Source: Pipra filicauda (lineage: Eukaryota > Chordata > Aves > Passeriformes > Pipridae). Taken from it: a stretch of DNA of 64,000 bases. Every line of letters starts with the position of its first letter. Within the stretch, counting starts at the first letter, position 1. The DNA lies in the NCBI RefSeq assembly GCF_003945595.2, contig NW_024104525.1, forward strand, positions 157,989 through 221,988, given 5' to 3'. The notes under the pieces are model-generated. The model saw only the letters and a program-made list of their open reading frames with translations, was not told the origin of the DNA and did no database searches. Made by a program: the position numbers and the translations under genes. Below, piece after piece: positions 52,025 to 61,993 of this stretch.

Positions 52025-52120
52025 GTCGTTGGGGGGTTTTTTGTTTCCTAGTTTTTGGTTTGGTTTTTTTTTATTTTGGTGTGTGTTTCTTTGTTTGTTT
52101 TTTATTATTTTGTTTTAAGT
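52025..52120. repeat. GT-rich low-complexity tract
   Basis: The stretch is almost only G and T (TTGGTTTGGTTTTTTTTTAT, GTGTGTTTCTTTGTTTG), with no other structure. Confidence 0.85.
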
Positions 52121-52477
52121 TTTCCTCTTCAAAGTAAAGAGAAAATAATTTTAATTTCTAAAGTTAAAAAAAGTTTAGCTACTACATCTTCTTCTGTGTT
52201 TACTGACCTGCAAAATAAAACACATAGCTGCATTTTACTATGCTGCTCTGTGAAAGGTTTATCTGAATAGGGAAAAATGCTAAGACAAAACCTTGGAGCT
52301 AGCTACACTATACACAGCCAAAAAACCCTTGAAACATCCAGAAGACAGCATTTGAACACTGAAAACATGAACGCTTTCCTTTAACTTTTCTGATATACTC
52401 ATGTTGAATGATTGTGACCATAACACATTTAAAAATTCATTCAGAATGACATTTTAAATGTGGATAGCAAAAATTAC

Positions 52478-52604
52478 CCTGAGATTAGCTCAGTTGGTTA
52501 GAACATGTGCTAATGATGCCAAGGTCACAGGTTTGATCCCCGTATGGGCCATTCACTTAAGTGCTGATGATCCTTGTGGGTCCCTCCCAACTCAAAATAC
52601 TCTT
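52478..52604 (+). mobile_element. tRNA-Ile-derived SINE (TguSINE1 type)
   Basis: The head resembles tRNA-Ile: box A TTAGCTCAGTTGG, anticodon-loop region GTGCTAATGATGCCAAGGTC, box B GGTTTGATCCC and CGTATGGGCCA. A CR1-like tail GATCCTTGTGGGTCCCTCCC AACTC follows. This composite structure is the passerine SINE type. It sits in an intron of the SUPT20H pseudogene. CpG decay in box B and stem mismatches show it is not a working tRNA gene. Confidence 0.85.
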
Positions 52605-52686
52605 TGAAACAAACAAAGCAATCTTTGAAATTCTAATAATTCAATAATCAAGGTCAAATAAAAAATGTGTGGCTCAATAAACTCAC

Positions 52687-52795
52687 TTCCATTTCCTTCC
52701 CTGGAGAAAGAAGACTAAGATTGCCTGATCCACTTGAATTATGAAATATTTTTCATGGGACATTAACTTCCCTCTGTGGTAACTGGTTCACCACC
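52687..52795 (-). pseudogene. SUPT20H: SUPT20H pseudogene exon (VVNQ...SPGKE) with indels
   Basis: Acceptor TTTCAG is followed by VVNQ as in human [20 protein letters not shown]. The next stretch is shortened and frameshifted, with a TGA in the entry frame, and HNSSGSGNLSLLSPGKEME (human SHSSSGSASLSQVSPGKET) resumes before a GTGAGT donor. A one-base loss before TGTCCC and a one-base gain in the A-run after ATGAAA explain the pattern best. Confidence 0.82.
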
Positions 52796-52804
52796 CTGAA
52801 ACAA

Positions 52805-55133
52805 ACAATGAGGACATAAAGAGATTAACAACTTTTAACTTCTAAAGTAGATACATATATGTAAACACATAATTGTATATGTTATGGTCATATATTTTAT
52901 ATATTATGTAAGCATATCTCTATAAAATAGATATGCGCATATGTAAAAATGTTTATATCTCTATATATCTTTCTACATTATGTTCCTGGGCTCTTAGGTT
53001 TATTCCATTTTAGCTTTTAATCCCTGCCTTTTTTTTCTAATGCAAAATACAGTGTAAGAAACACTCTTTTGGAGGAACATGGAAAACAGTAGATAGAAGA
53101 CTTCCCTTCCTGAAAGCAAATGCAGGTCTTTGGGATGTCAGTCAATGGGAATCCCATTCCCTTCACAGAGGCCCAGAATCCTTTATAAAGGTGTCTCTTC
53201 TGCTTATGCTCCCTGTGGAACAATCAACCCCTCCTTTAACTTCAGGTCTATGTCAGATGAGGAGTCTAAATGCAAGGGATGAACAGTCACTCCTCTTTGA
53301 GCATCATGACAGACACTTGATAAAGCACCAATAGCATCAGGCAAACAAATTTAAAATACTGTTCAATCACATGAAATACTACATCTCTACTCATCTAAGA
53401 CAACCAAGTTGAAGGAAAACTGTTTCATAAACATGAGCAGAATATACAAAGTGACCTTGCAGACTTGAAAAATCAGGCTGAAGTGCTGTTGTCACTTACA
53501 CTCTGACAGACTGAACCTCAGAGAAAAACTGCTGGAATATTTGTATTACCTTACACCGAAACACGATGAACTACACTTTATTTTGGTATAGCACTGATTC
53601 TGTAATATGCTGTTACTTCAGTAATGCAGACCTAAACAAGGGCCCTGAGACACACGACAGAAGAAAAGGTGCAGTGTACTTTTTTCAGCATTAGATTTGA
53701 GACTTACTTAAAATTACAGTGGAATTAAGAACAGTAAAATGCCATGTACTCAAAAAGGTTGTCCTGCTCTCTTCTATTGCTGCATCTTGTCCTAGTCCCT
53801 GAAACCCAATTTCTTATTCTGATAGAAGGACTTGTGCACCAGTGAGGACTCGTCCCTCTTGGGAAGTAGACTGATTTTACCAGGACACTATCCTCATACC
53901 TCTAATTTTTGCCTAAGGATTGCCAACAAAAGCTGTTAGACTCCAAATCAATACGTCCCTGGAGTACAACACACTCTGTTCTCAACCAATATGAAACAAT
54001 TTGACTGTTGTACTGAGCATCTTTAGGCCTCTGGACATCACTTCGTGCCTTCAGGGATCATTATCATATCCAAGTATATTCCTTCTATGAATCAAACAAA
54101 TTACATTATTATTTCAGAAATAATACAGAAAATACAATTTCAATTTCTTTCTAAAAGAAAATACTTACAGTTTCTTTTACATTTCAGTTAGGGGCTGTGT
54201 ATCTGTGGTTTTAGGTCAAATAGAGCTTTGATAGATTCTGTGAGTAAAATAACAGTATTCTTTTAACTTTAGAGTGAAACATTTATTCAGAAAAATAAAG
54301 AAAAGGTGAATTGAAAACAATAGGAATGTTGCCAAACTTGGGCCATACACCACTGTTTTCAAAGTCATCATAGACAATTCATCTTAATTTGTACATGATG
54401 TATTGTAAGAAATATTGACGATGACAGGGATCTATCATTCAAAAAAAATTGGGAAAATATGAGAAATTAATTATATATTCAAAATTTTAATTTTCATCTG
54501 AAGTATTTTTAAGAGTAATTTGGCAAGAAAAGTGACTGGGAATGAAATTATTCTCTAATGCATTCATAGATTTTCAGAGCAAAATATATTTGATTGCTGT
54601 TAAGTATCGTAGAGTAATTCTCACTAAAATCTCACTACATTTTTTTAATTGTTCTTATTACAGTCAGAAAAAATATCTGTTCATTTGGGTTGGTGTTTCA
54701 ATGCATATTCTTAAACTCTTCAAGCAAGGTCCTGAGAAACTTCCTAACTGAAGTTGTAGTTAAAAATCACTGCACTTATGTGGCCTATTTAATAATGCAT
54801 GAGGAAATAAAATTGTCAGTTTTATAATGATACAAAACCAAATGATGACATTTCAAACACTAAACTGTAATTGAGAAGAGTTCTCATGCTAATGAATTTT
54901 GTATGTGGAGAACGCCTCATGCAAAGAAATACAGAAAATCACTGAAGCATCTCAGTGCAGCTGCCAAACTACCTGAGAGAAAAGAAATATCTGAATGTTG
55001 TAATCAGGAGGCTAATTTATTTACTCTTAAGAACTATCTTTAAAAAAAAAATCTGACAGAAGATTTGGAGCCTAATTTTATGTTCCTTAATGTCTCCTAC
55101 TTCTGAAATGCTACTGAAATAAAACAAGAGAAT
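52805..55133. other. Region where SUPT20H 5' exons would be expected, none seen
   Basis: Both strands were read for the conserved N-terminal SPT20 exons (landmarks such as LYIEECEKEP, HCGCVIAEIRDYRQ, LRLLDFLQKRKERK). None was seen. A TA-rich low-complexity stretch occupies about 52850-52975. Confidence 0.6.
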
Positions 55134-55560
55134 AATTTAGGTTGGATAGGACCTCTGGAGATCACCTGGTCCAAACCTGCTAGACCATCTTTGAAGCTGG
55201 ATCTAACTACAAATTTTTATGAGATTGCTCATGATCTTTTTTGATTGATATTTGAATACCCGAAGACAGATGACACAAGCATTTGTGTGACCCAATTGCA
55301 GGTTGTGGTTTTTTTTCCTGATGTCAAATCAAGTTTTTTCGTATTGCAGCTTGTGTCCATTGTCCTACACCCTATAGCTGTGCTTATCTAAGAGCAGTCT
55401 GTCTTCTTCTACATTATAAGAGAATATAGATATTTGAAGAAAGCAATAAAATTATTTCTTAGTCTTCTTTTATTAAAATTGAAGAAGTCTAGATCTCTCA
55501 TTCTATCCTTATCTCTCATATTTAAGAATATGAATGGCCATACCATCTACAGGGCAGTTC
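55134..55560 (-). mobile_element. Degenerate CR1 LINE fragment
   Basis: It starts AGGTTGGATAGGACCTCTGG, GAGATCACCTGGTCCAAACC, and further on shows TTCCTGATGTCAAATC and CAGCTTGTGTCCATTGTCCT, the reverse-strand CR1 order. The far end is heavily diverged. Confidence 0.83.
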
Positions 55561-56267
55561 TCTGACCCATATTTTCTTTTTTCGCAAATAAAAACTCAGA
55601 GCAGCTGTAAGTAGCTAGCAGTCAAAGTGCTTGATAAAGAACAAATCAAAATTCTCTTTTGATCAGAATCAAAATTCTGGTTTTTATCTGTAATTTAAAA
55701 AGTATAAGGATATTCTTTGCACTATTTTGCACTTTTTTTGCAGCAGGATCAGTGATATGCAGCATTGCACTTTTGTATTGTGTACCAGAAGGATCAGATT
55801 TGTGTTAGAAAGGTTTTTGTGCCACAACTTACATGATTGTGCAAGTACGTACTGACATCTGGTGGATGTTTGACAGAACACTTCAATAAAACAGTGCTAC
55901 TACATAATGCTTGTTCAAAACAACAACTATGAGAGAAAATAAAACCCAAGTAAAGGCTTCAAGATTGAGATTTCTGTTGGTGCCATGCTATTTGGGAAGA
56001 GCAGATTTCCACAGAAAGTCTAGTTATTTTCTGTTTTTCTTTGTAAACAAATGCACCTTTTAAAATACATATGACAGCATGTTGAACCATTTCAACACAT
56101 ATGACTATACTCACATATGTCCATCTGGCAGTATATGGCGTAGCTTAGCCCATCACAAGTTCAAAAAACCCCACATTATAACATTTGCTGGCTGCTAGTC
56201 CATGAAGCTGTGCTTAATGAGTACCTACTTGATCATAGAACAGATGCTGTTAAAGAATAGATGAGTG

Positions 56268-56345
56268 TGTTGGTCGACAGCAGTGTGTCCTGGCAGCCAA
56301 GAGGGCAAACGGCACCCTGGGCTGCATCAAACACAGCATAATGAG
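56268..56345 (+). mobile_element. CR1 LINE internal fragment
   Basis: TGTCCTGGCAGCCAAGAGGG, CAAACGGCACCCTGGGCTGC and ATCAAACACAGCAT match the CR1 reverse-transcriptase-side 3' region. It is short and without a 3' end. Confidence 0.8.
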
Positions 56346-56744
56346 CTGACCAAAAGAAGTGATACCCCTCTGTATTCAACTGGTAAACTTCATTTTGCAC
56401 ATGGAGGCAAAAAACCCTACCATGAATACCTAAACCCGAAATACCAACAATCTGTATGTTTCATTTATTTCTGCATTTTTATTTGTCATTTTTCATGCTC
56501 AGAAATTAAGTGGAAGCACTTGGAAGATGCAAGTCCTCTTCTAAACAGGGCTGGCAAGATAATTGCAAATGGCACAGAAAAAGCTTAGGTATCCAGTGTC
56601 TTCTACACCCTAGTTTTCATTGGTAAGTATCCAGTCCCCAAGTATCCATCTGAATAAGGAATGACAAAGCAAATGTCAAAATAGTTTCTAGGGTGAAGAA
56701 AAAAATCTGAGTGAACAATTACTTATTTGGCAGGATTCCACACA

Positions 56745-57118
56745 GTCTTTGTGGACAAGCTGGTAAAATAGGACTGGAGAGATGTACCAGATATGAATGG
56801 AAGCTGGATGAACCACCAAGCTCAAACCAAGCTTCAGGGAAGATGGTTAATGGTTAAAAGTTGAACTGACAGCTGGAGTTCCTTAGAGGTTGGTACTGAG
56901 TCTCCATATTTTTAAAATTATGGGGGAAACAAGAATGAATGAATCCTCTCTATGTCTGGGGAAAACACTAAACTGAAAAGAAGACAGACTAGAAGAAGAG
57001 CCACCGTAGAGAGAGACCTCAACATTGAGTCAACAAGAATGGCATGAGGTGTGAAAAATATAATGCCCTGCACCTTTGCAGAATAATCTCAAACAGCAAT
57101 ACAGAGCAGGGTCCAATT
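56745..57118 (+). mobile_element. Probable older CR1 LINE internal fragment
   Basis: Weak but ordered matches to CR1: GACAGCTGGAGTTCCTTAGA, GGTTGGTACTGAGTCTC, AGAGACCTCAACATTG, and CCTGCACCTTTGCAGAATAA followed by CAATACAGAGCAGGG. It is heavily diverged. Confidence 0.55.
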
Positions 57119-58230
57119 GACTAGAATGTTGCTCTACCAAAAAAAATTGCTCTACCAAAAAAACCCTTTGGGGTCCTGTGTCCTCAGTGGTATCAGTAAG
57201 AACATAGCATAAGCATTTAAGTCTGCCTGTTGTGGTTTAACCCCAGTCAGCAGCTAAGTACTCAGCATGGTGGGACAGCAGCAGTCAGTCAGTGGTGGTG
57301 TGACTTCATTCAGGCCACAATAGTCTACTGTTAGTCTCTATTCTCTGTTAGACTTTTTCACTGGCCATATGGGACTCTCCTAGGGTGAATGGGTCCTGCT
57401 GGTCAGTACTTGGCTCTCCAGTTGACAAATCAGCCTATGGATCAGAATCAGGGAGCAAAGAACACTTACTGTTGATAGCTGACATGCAAGTCTGTACAGG
57501 TGGGGAGTGGGACAAATCCTCTTTTGATTTGCTGGAACCCCTGGGATAGTTTTCCCTGCTTTTCGGACAGTTTTTCCACAGCCAAGATGCAAGTCTGTAG
57601 CAAGAAAAAAGGTTTTATTTGTATTGCCAGATTTGGCAAGCCAATTCATCTGTTGATGGTGACTCTTTGTCTCTCCATGTCATTATTGCCAGTGACTTGG
57701 CATATGACAATTGTGTACTCCATTCAAATTTCCACCACATGGGTCATCTGCATTGGACTTCTGGATCTGTGGGGGACTGCATGTTGTTCAGATTGTGGAC
57801 CAATTCCCTCAGGTGCTAGATATCTCTCTCCATTGTGGTCTGTTTACTTGCATGACATACAACATTTTCCTTGAAAGAGATATCTTTCCTTCAGGCTTGA
57901 GAGGAGTTGCCTCCAGAGACAGAATACTTGTCAATGCCCCTTTCTGTGGAAAGTAATGCCATCTGCTTGGCTTTCCTGTCCCCTAATTCCAGGCCACTAG
58001 CCCTGTTATCACAGCATTGGAGAAGCCAGGTGATAATATGTTGAAATTTTTTCACATATCCTGCAGCTCACTCAGAGGTAGGAATTTGGTCCTTACCTCT
58101 TGTTCCGTCTCTTCGTGCTGTTCTGGTAGTGACTGTGCTTCATTCTCCTTTAGTAAATGAGCTGACTTTCATGTTAATTTCTTCTTATATAGAGAGGTGA
58201 CTGATACTGGCATGGATTGGTTCTCTGGTT

Positions 58231-58380
58231 CAGCTGCATCACGCATTGCCAGGGTCTGAGTAGCTGCACTCAGGATTACAAGGGTATAAGCAGCCACAGT
58301 GCTTGTCACCGGGCTTTGGGCAGCTGCAGTGCTTGTCACGGGGGTTGAAGTAGTCACAATGCTTGTCAGAGGGGTCAGAG
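58231..58380. repeat. 30-bp minisatellite, five degenerate units, in the ERV leader
   Basis: Units start at 58231, 58261, 58291, 58321 and 58351. The last three share GCTTGTCA at offset 10, and units begin CAGCTGCA/TAGCTGCA/CAGCCACA/CAGCTGCA/TAGTCACA. In the minus-strand open frame this gives a Thr/Ala/Val/Ser-rich repeat of 10 residues per unit. Confidence 0.85.
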
Positions 58381-58960
58381 TAATCACAAATAGTTGCTTA
58401 ACCATAAAAAAAATCTGAACCACATTCACTGTTCCTAGCAACACCACCATGCTGGTTTCAACATCGGAAGGATATTCAGAATTTTCAAAATTCTTAAAAG
58501 TTACTGTAATTGTCCTGGAGGAGAAGGGAGAGATATGGGAAGATGTCCCCTCCATAGATTGTCTCTCCTAACAGGTAAAAGATGTAATTATTAGTGGCTT
58601 CCAATAGATGGCTCCAAAGGTACAGAGCTGACGGCGACGCTGAGTACAAACACCGGATTACTTTCAGGACCAGCAATTCCATCATATCATAAGGAAGTAT
58701 TACAAAGTTCAGCAACATGAGATAACCTGAGCTGAGCCTCCAGAAGTGATATATAGCACAACGGAACATACACTGCAAGTAAAGTTAAACATAACTCTGA
58801 GAACAAGCACAAAAACTCTGAGAGCAAATAAACAGACATTGTAAACAGCGACTATTAAACTTATATAATAAATGCTTATTATGAATTTATTTTAACGTGC
58901 TCTTGTCAGATCTGTTGTAATGTCAACCCTTTGTGCCCCACCTTGGGTGTCAAAAAGGAC

Positions 58961-59147
58961 TGTCATGGTTTAATCCCACCTGAGAACTAAGCACCATGCA
59001 GCTGCTGGCTCCCTCACATCACCTCCCATAGGGGGATGGAGGAGAGAACTGCAAAAAGCCAAACCCCGTGGGTTGAAGTAGAAACAGTTTAATAATAGAA
59101 ATAAGGTAAAATATAATAATAATAATAATAAGGTAAAATATAATAAC

Positions 59148-59181
<34 letters not shown>

Positions 59182-59505
59182 GGGGAAAAAAAAGAAAAAA
59201 AGAGGAATAAAAGACAAGAAAGACAAGAGATGAAAAATACAATTTCTTACCACTCACCAACTTATGCCATCCCCCAGCAGTGACCAGGCCCTTCTGACCA
59301 ACTCTCTTCACTTTTTATGCGGGGCATGACATCCTATAATATGGAATATTCCTTTGGTCAGTTTGAGTCAGCTGTCCTGGCTGTGCTCCCTCCCAACTTC
59401 TTGTACATATGCTCACTGACAGATTCCAGGGAACTGGAAGTCCTTGACTTAGGGTAAGCACTACTTAGCAAGAAGCCTCAAAATATATGCAATAGTTTCA
59501 CCACA
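58961..59505 (-). repeat. 5' LTR of the deleted ERV (right end uncertain)
   Basis: The plus-strand reading starts TGTCATGGTTTAATCCCACC and shows CTAAGCACCATGCAGCTGCT, AACCCCGTGGGTTGA, an (AAT)n tract, TCAGCTGTCCTGGCTGTGCT and GGGTAAGCACTACTTAGCAA, an order typical of a common avian LTR in reverse orientation. The minus-strand TATA region lies near 59310-59320 (GCATAAAAAGTG). Confidence 0.8.
59113..59180. repeat. (AAT)n microsatellite inside the LTR
   Basis: Runs of AAT units are interrupted once by GGTAAAATATAATAACAAT, so the tract looks like a duplicated short module (AAGGTAAAATATAATAA occurs twice) plus expansion. Confidence 0.9.
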
Positions 59506-61404
59506 GGAAATGCCCTTTCCCAGTTCTTATTCCCTGGTTATTTGTCCAGTTCTAAACTGAATCAGAAGCCCTGATCAGTGCAAATCAAGAATATCAGTAA
59601 AAAGATGTCAATTCCAGCAGAGGGCTTAAAGCAACTTGTTGCCATCCTGCAGAGATCAGGACATCACATGCATGTTTTTTCCACACCAGGCAGGTTCCAC
59701 ATATAGGTACAGTAGAAGAATGATAGATCAAGGCTAGAGGGTCAAGTTTGAGAAGATTGTTCTGTAGTGCAGTAAATTTGGTCATGCTGTTGGTAGTACC
59801 AGGCCATGGGGTTTGTACTGACTTCACATAGCTTTGGGACTGAGAGACTGAGAAACTTGTCAGTCTTACTTTTCTATGTTTTAAATCCCTAAACATATAG
59901 CTTTTGTAGTCAGTTGAACTACTCATTCAAATAAAGCTATTGACATTTTGTTATTATTTATTGTCAAATCACAATGCTTTTTGAGAATTGTAACATTCAT
60001 TTTATTTGCTTTGCATGTAACTTTATTTATACTAGGAAACTCAATAACAGCTGAGTTTAACTTCATTTGTCTTTTTCTCTCCAGTTTTGATAAAAGAATT
60101 CTTTTAAGACAAGAATGTAATGACATGTTTTTTCAAACTATTTTGATAAAGCTTTCATGCTTAGAGAAACTATTTAAATCACATCATAAATTCCTTCCAC
60201 TCTTTGCTGACCTCAGCTTTTACACAATGTCAAGAGCAATCACTTTGTAGACTACATCTATGTTAGTAACTTAAACAGAACCAGGCAGGCAATGCTCTCA
60301 GGTCTGAAATGCAATTGTCTGTATTTTTAAGCTCTTAGACCATTCTCTGGAACAATTTTGACCTAAGCCAACTAGTAAGTTCTTAACTAATTCATGAATG
60401 TGTTTTAGGAAGTTGAATATTCCAACCACTGTCTCTAAATGCCAGCTGGCAGTTTGCATGTAGTTGCTCTCTTTTTGTGGCTAGAAGCATTTACTAATAG
60501 ATATGAGTCATTCTATTTAACCCCTTGCCCAGAAAGGTTTCTGAGTTCTGTTTAATCTGACATAACTATTGACATAGCTTTAGCTTCTGAACTTGAAGAG
60601 TTTCATCTATCATGTTCTTCTGGTGATATTTGAAGTACAGATTTGTGTACTTTGAAAAGATTTTGACTAATTGGAAAGAACAGCTTTGTAATATAAGTTT
60701 TTGCCCTTTTTAGGAAAATGTGTATTAGCTATATGGAAACTTATAAGCACTAAATCTAATTATCAACACTAAAGTAATGAAAGGGCTCACAGATATTTTA
60801 AACTTAATTTTTTCAGACACCTTTCATCAGACACTAACCTGTTTTGATTATAGCATCTTCCATCTGAGGATTTCAAAATATTACTAAAACATTAATAAGT
60901 GAGTCAGTGAAACCTTGTAACATATCAGTAAACTGGGGAAGATTGAAAGCTGAATTTATCATTTATTATTAGTGCAACTACATGGCTCTGGGAAGCAGAA
61001 AAGCCATGTCAAACAAAAATCCCACAACCTTCCTAAAGAGATATCATTCTCATATGATGAGAACAGATTAGTAAAGAGTATTTAATCTACTTGCCAAACT
61101 CTGGTGAGTGTAACTCCCACTAGTACTAGACTCCAGATTGCTATTTTCTCCCTCTTACAGAGTTTTAGCTCCCATTATTCATATGTCTAAGGTCTGCATT
61201 AAACATAAAGTGTCTAATCCTTGATAGTAATCACAGTTTCTTTATGGTATGGTTTCCCAAAGCTGTTTTGCTCTGTGCTCTCTCCTAATGAGCAGACTGT
61301 ACTATCAAAAATCCTATAATTCCAACTGGAAAAGGGAGATAGTCCAAACATCTAGGCCAGTAAGGAATTCCCAGAAGACCCCTTTTGTGGGAATGAAGCA
61401 GTTG
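59506..61404. other. Non-coding, nothing recognised
   Basis: AT-rich sequence between the ERV and the solo LTR. Open frames are low-complexity translations of AT-rich DNA. Confidence 0.6.
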
Positions 61405-61409
61405 TCACC

Positions 61410-61988
61410 TGTCCTAGTTAGGACAGCTGAGACCAGTTCATCATGGTATGGGTGTAACCCCAAACTGTGTATTCTATAGCCTTCCGTGCCATTTCCCAGA
61501 AATTGTTAGCAGTAGAGGCCTGTAGATGTTCCTGTCCTCATACCCTTTTATGGAATTCCCCACTCTGAGGGAAGGACTGAGCATTCCTGCCTGAATGGGA
61601 GAATATATAAACTTGGAGTTTTGGAACCTTTTTACCCACTCGTGGGATCCAGAGGAAGACTGCAGCTCACCGCTCTCAATCAGACTGCAGCTCACCACCC
61701 TCAACTGGACTGCAATCACCACTTTTGTGACCAGACTGCAACAGCTCTCCCACCAGCAGGTTTTTTCCCCTCTCCCTTTACTTTGGACTCGGGGGGGGGG
61801 CAAGAAACACCACTCTGTTCATGCCCCAGGGTGCTGGGTTATACATTTGGGTTTTGTGGGTTAAAACCAAATTGCTTGTCTGTATAATTGTACTTATTGT
61901 ATTATTTTATTAAATTGTTATTCTGATTTATAATCTCTCTTTTGAGTTGAGTTCATTTCCCCTGCTGGTTTACCTTTAAACTAGCACA
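61410..61988 (+). mobile_element. Solo LTR with perfect 5-bp target-site duplication
   Basis: The element starts TGTCCTAGTTAGGACAGCTG, ends TTTAAACTAGCACA, and is flanked by TCACC at 61405-61409 and 61989-61993. A TATA box (TATATAA) is at 61604-61610 and an ATTAAA at 61909-61914, so the LTR reads on plus. No internal viral sequence flanks it, hence solo by recombination. A 5-bp duplication fits an ERVL or ERV1-like origin. Confidence 0.9.
61658..61758 (+). repeat. 25-bp tandem repeat inside the solo LTR
   Basis: GACTGCA recurs at 61658, 61683, 61708 and 61734; the first two copies share GACTGCAGCTCACC and later copies are more diverged. The repeat lies just downstream of the TATA box. Confidence 0.85.
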
Positions 61989-61993
61989 TCACC

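Larger units (their letters stand above)
43128..52795 (-). pseudogene. SUPT20H: SUPT20H 3'-half pseudogene (SAGA subunit SPT20, C-terminal exons only)
   Basis: SUPT20H (SPT20, p38IP, FAM48A) is a structural subunit of the SAGA histone acetyltransferase coactivator. Seven exons of its Gln/Ser/Pro-rich C-terminal half are recognised: 52687-52795, 50291-50399, 49899-50057, 48391-48445, 46958-47071, 44777-44882, about 44093-44240, and the terminal exon 43128-43241 (eight blocks, with the 48391 block probably part of a larger exon). Order and strand match a gene convergent with EXOSC8, as in human. Lesions: indels in the first block, TGA at 49950-49948, loss of a normal donor plus a 1-nt deficit near 44093, and no match for the human exon containing VMANSAGLNFINVVGSVCGA. 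None of the conserved N-terminal SPT20 exons was found to the right. Introns are retained, so it is a truncated genomic copy and not a retrocopy. It could also be a real gene whose 5' part lies beyond the window, but the lesions argue against that. Confidence 0.85.
57228..59505 (-). mobile_element. Internally deleted endogenous retrovirus, ERVL-like
   Basis: Read on the minus strand there is a 5' LTR (about 59505 to 58961), then a primer-binding-like leader, gag-leader-like sequence with several stops, a small reverse-transcriptase fragment (TVDY and GLN residues with VTPPL, near 57290-57335), and directly after it only the last ~40 bp of a 3' LTR (57270-57228). Left ends of the two LTR remnants (TGTCATGG, TGTTGTGG) align. 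Most of pol and nearly all of the 3' LTR are deleted. Frames are broken; no functional viral gene remains. The family assignment to ERVL-like is by recall. Confidence 0.75.

Noticed and set aside
52485..52556. Functional tRNA-Ile gene
   Set aside because: Box A and B are recognisable, but CpG decay, stem mismatches and the attached CR1-like tail show a SINE.
58169..58778. Minus-strand open frames of 94 and 128 codons as host genes
   Set aside because: They lie between the ERV LTR and its RT remnant and are retroviral leader sequence with stops.
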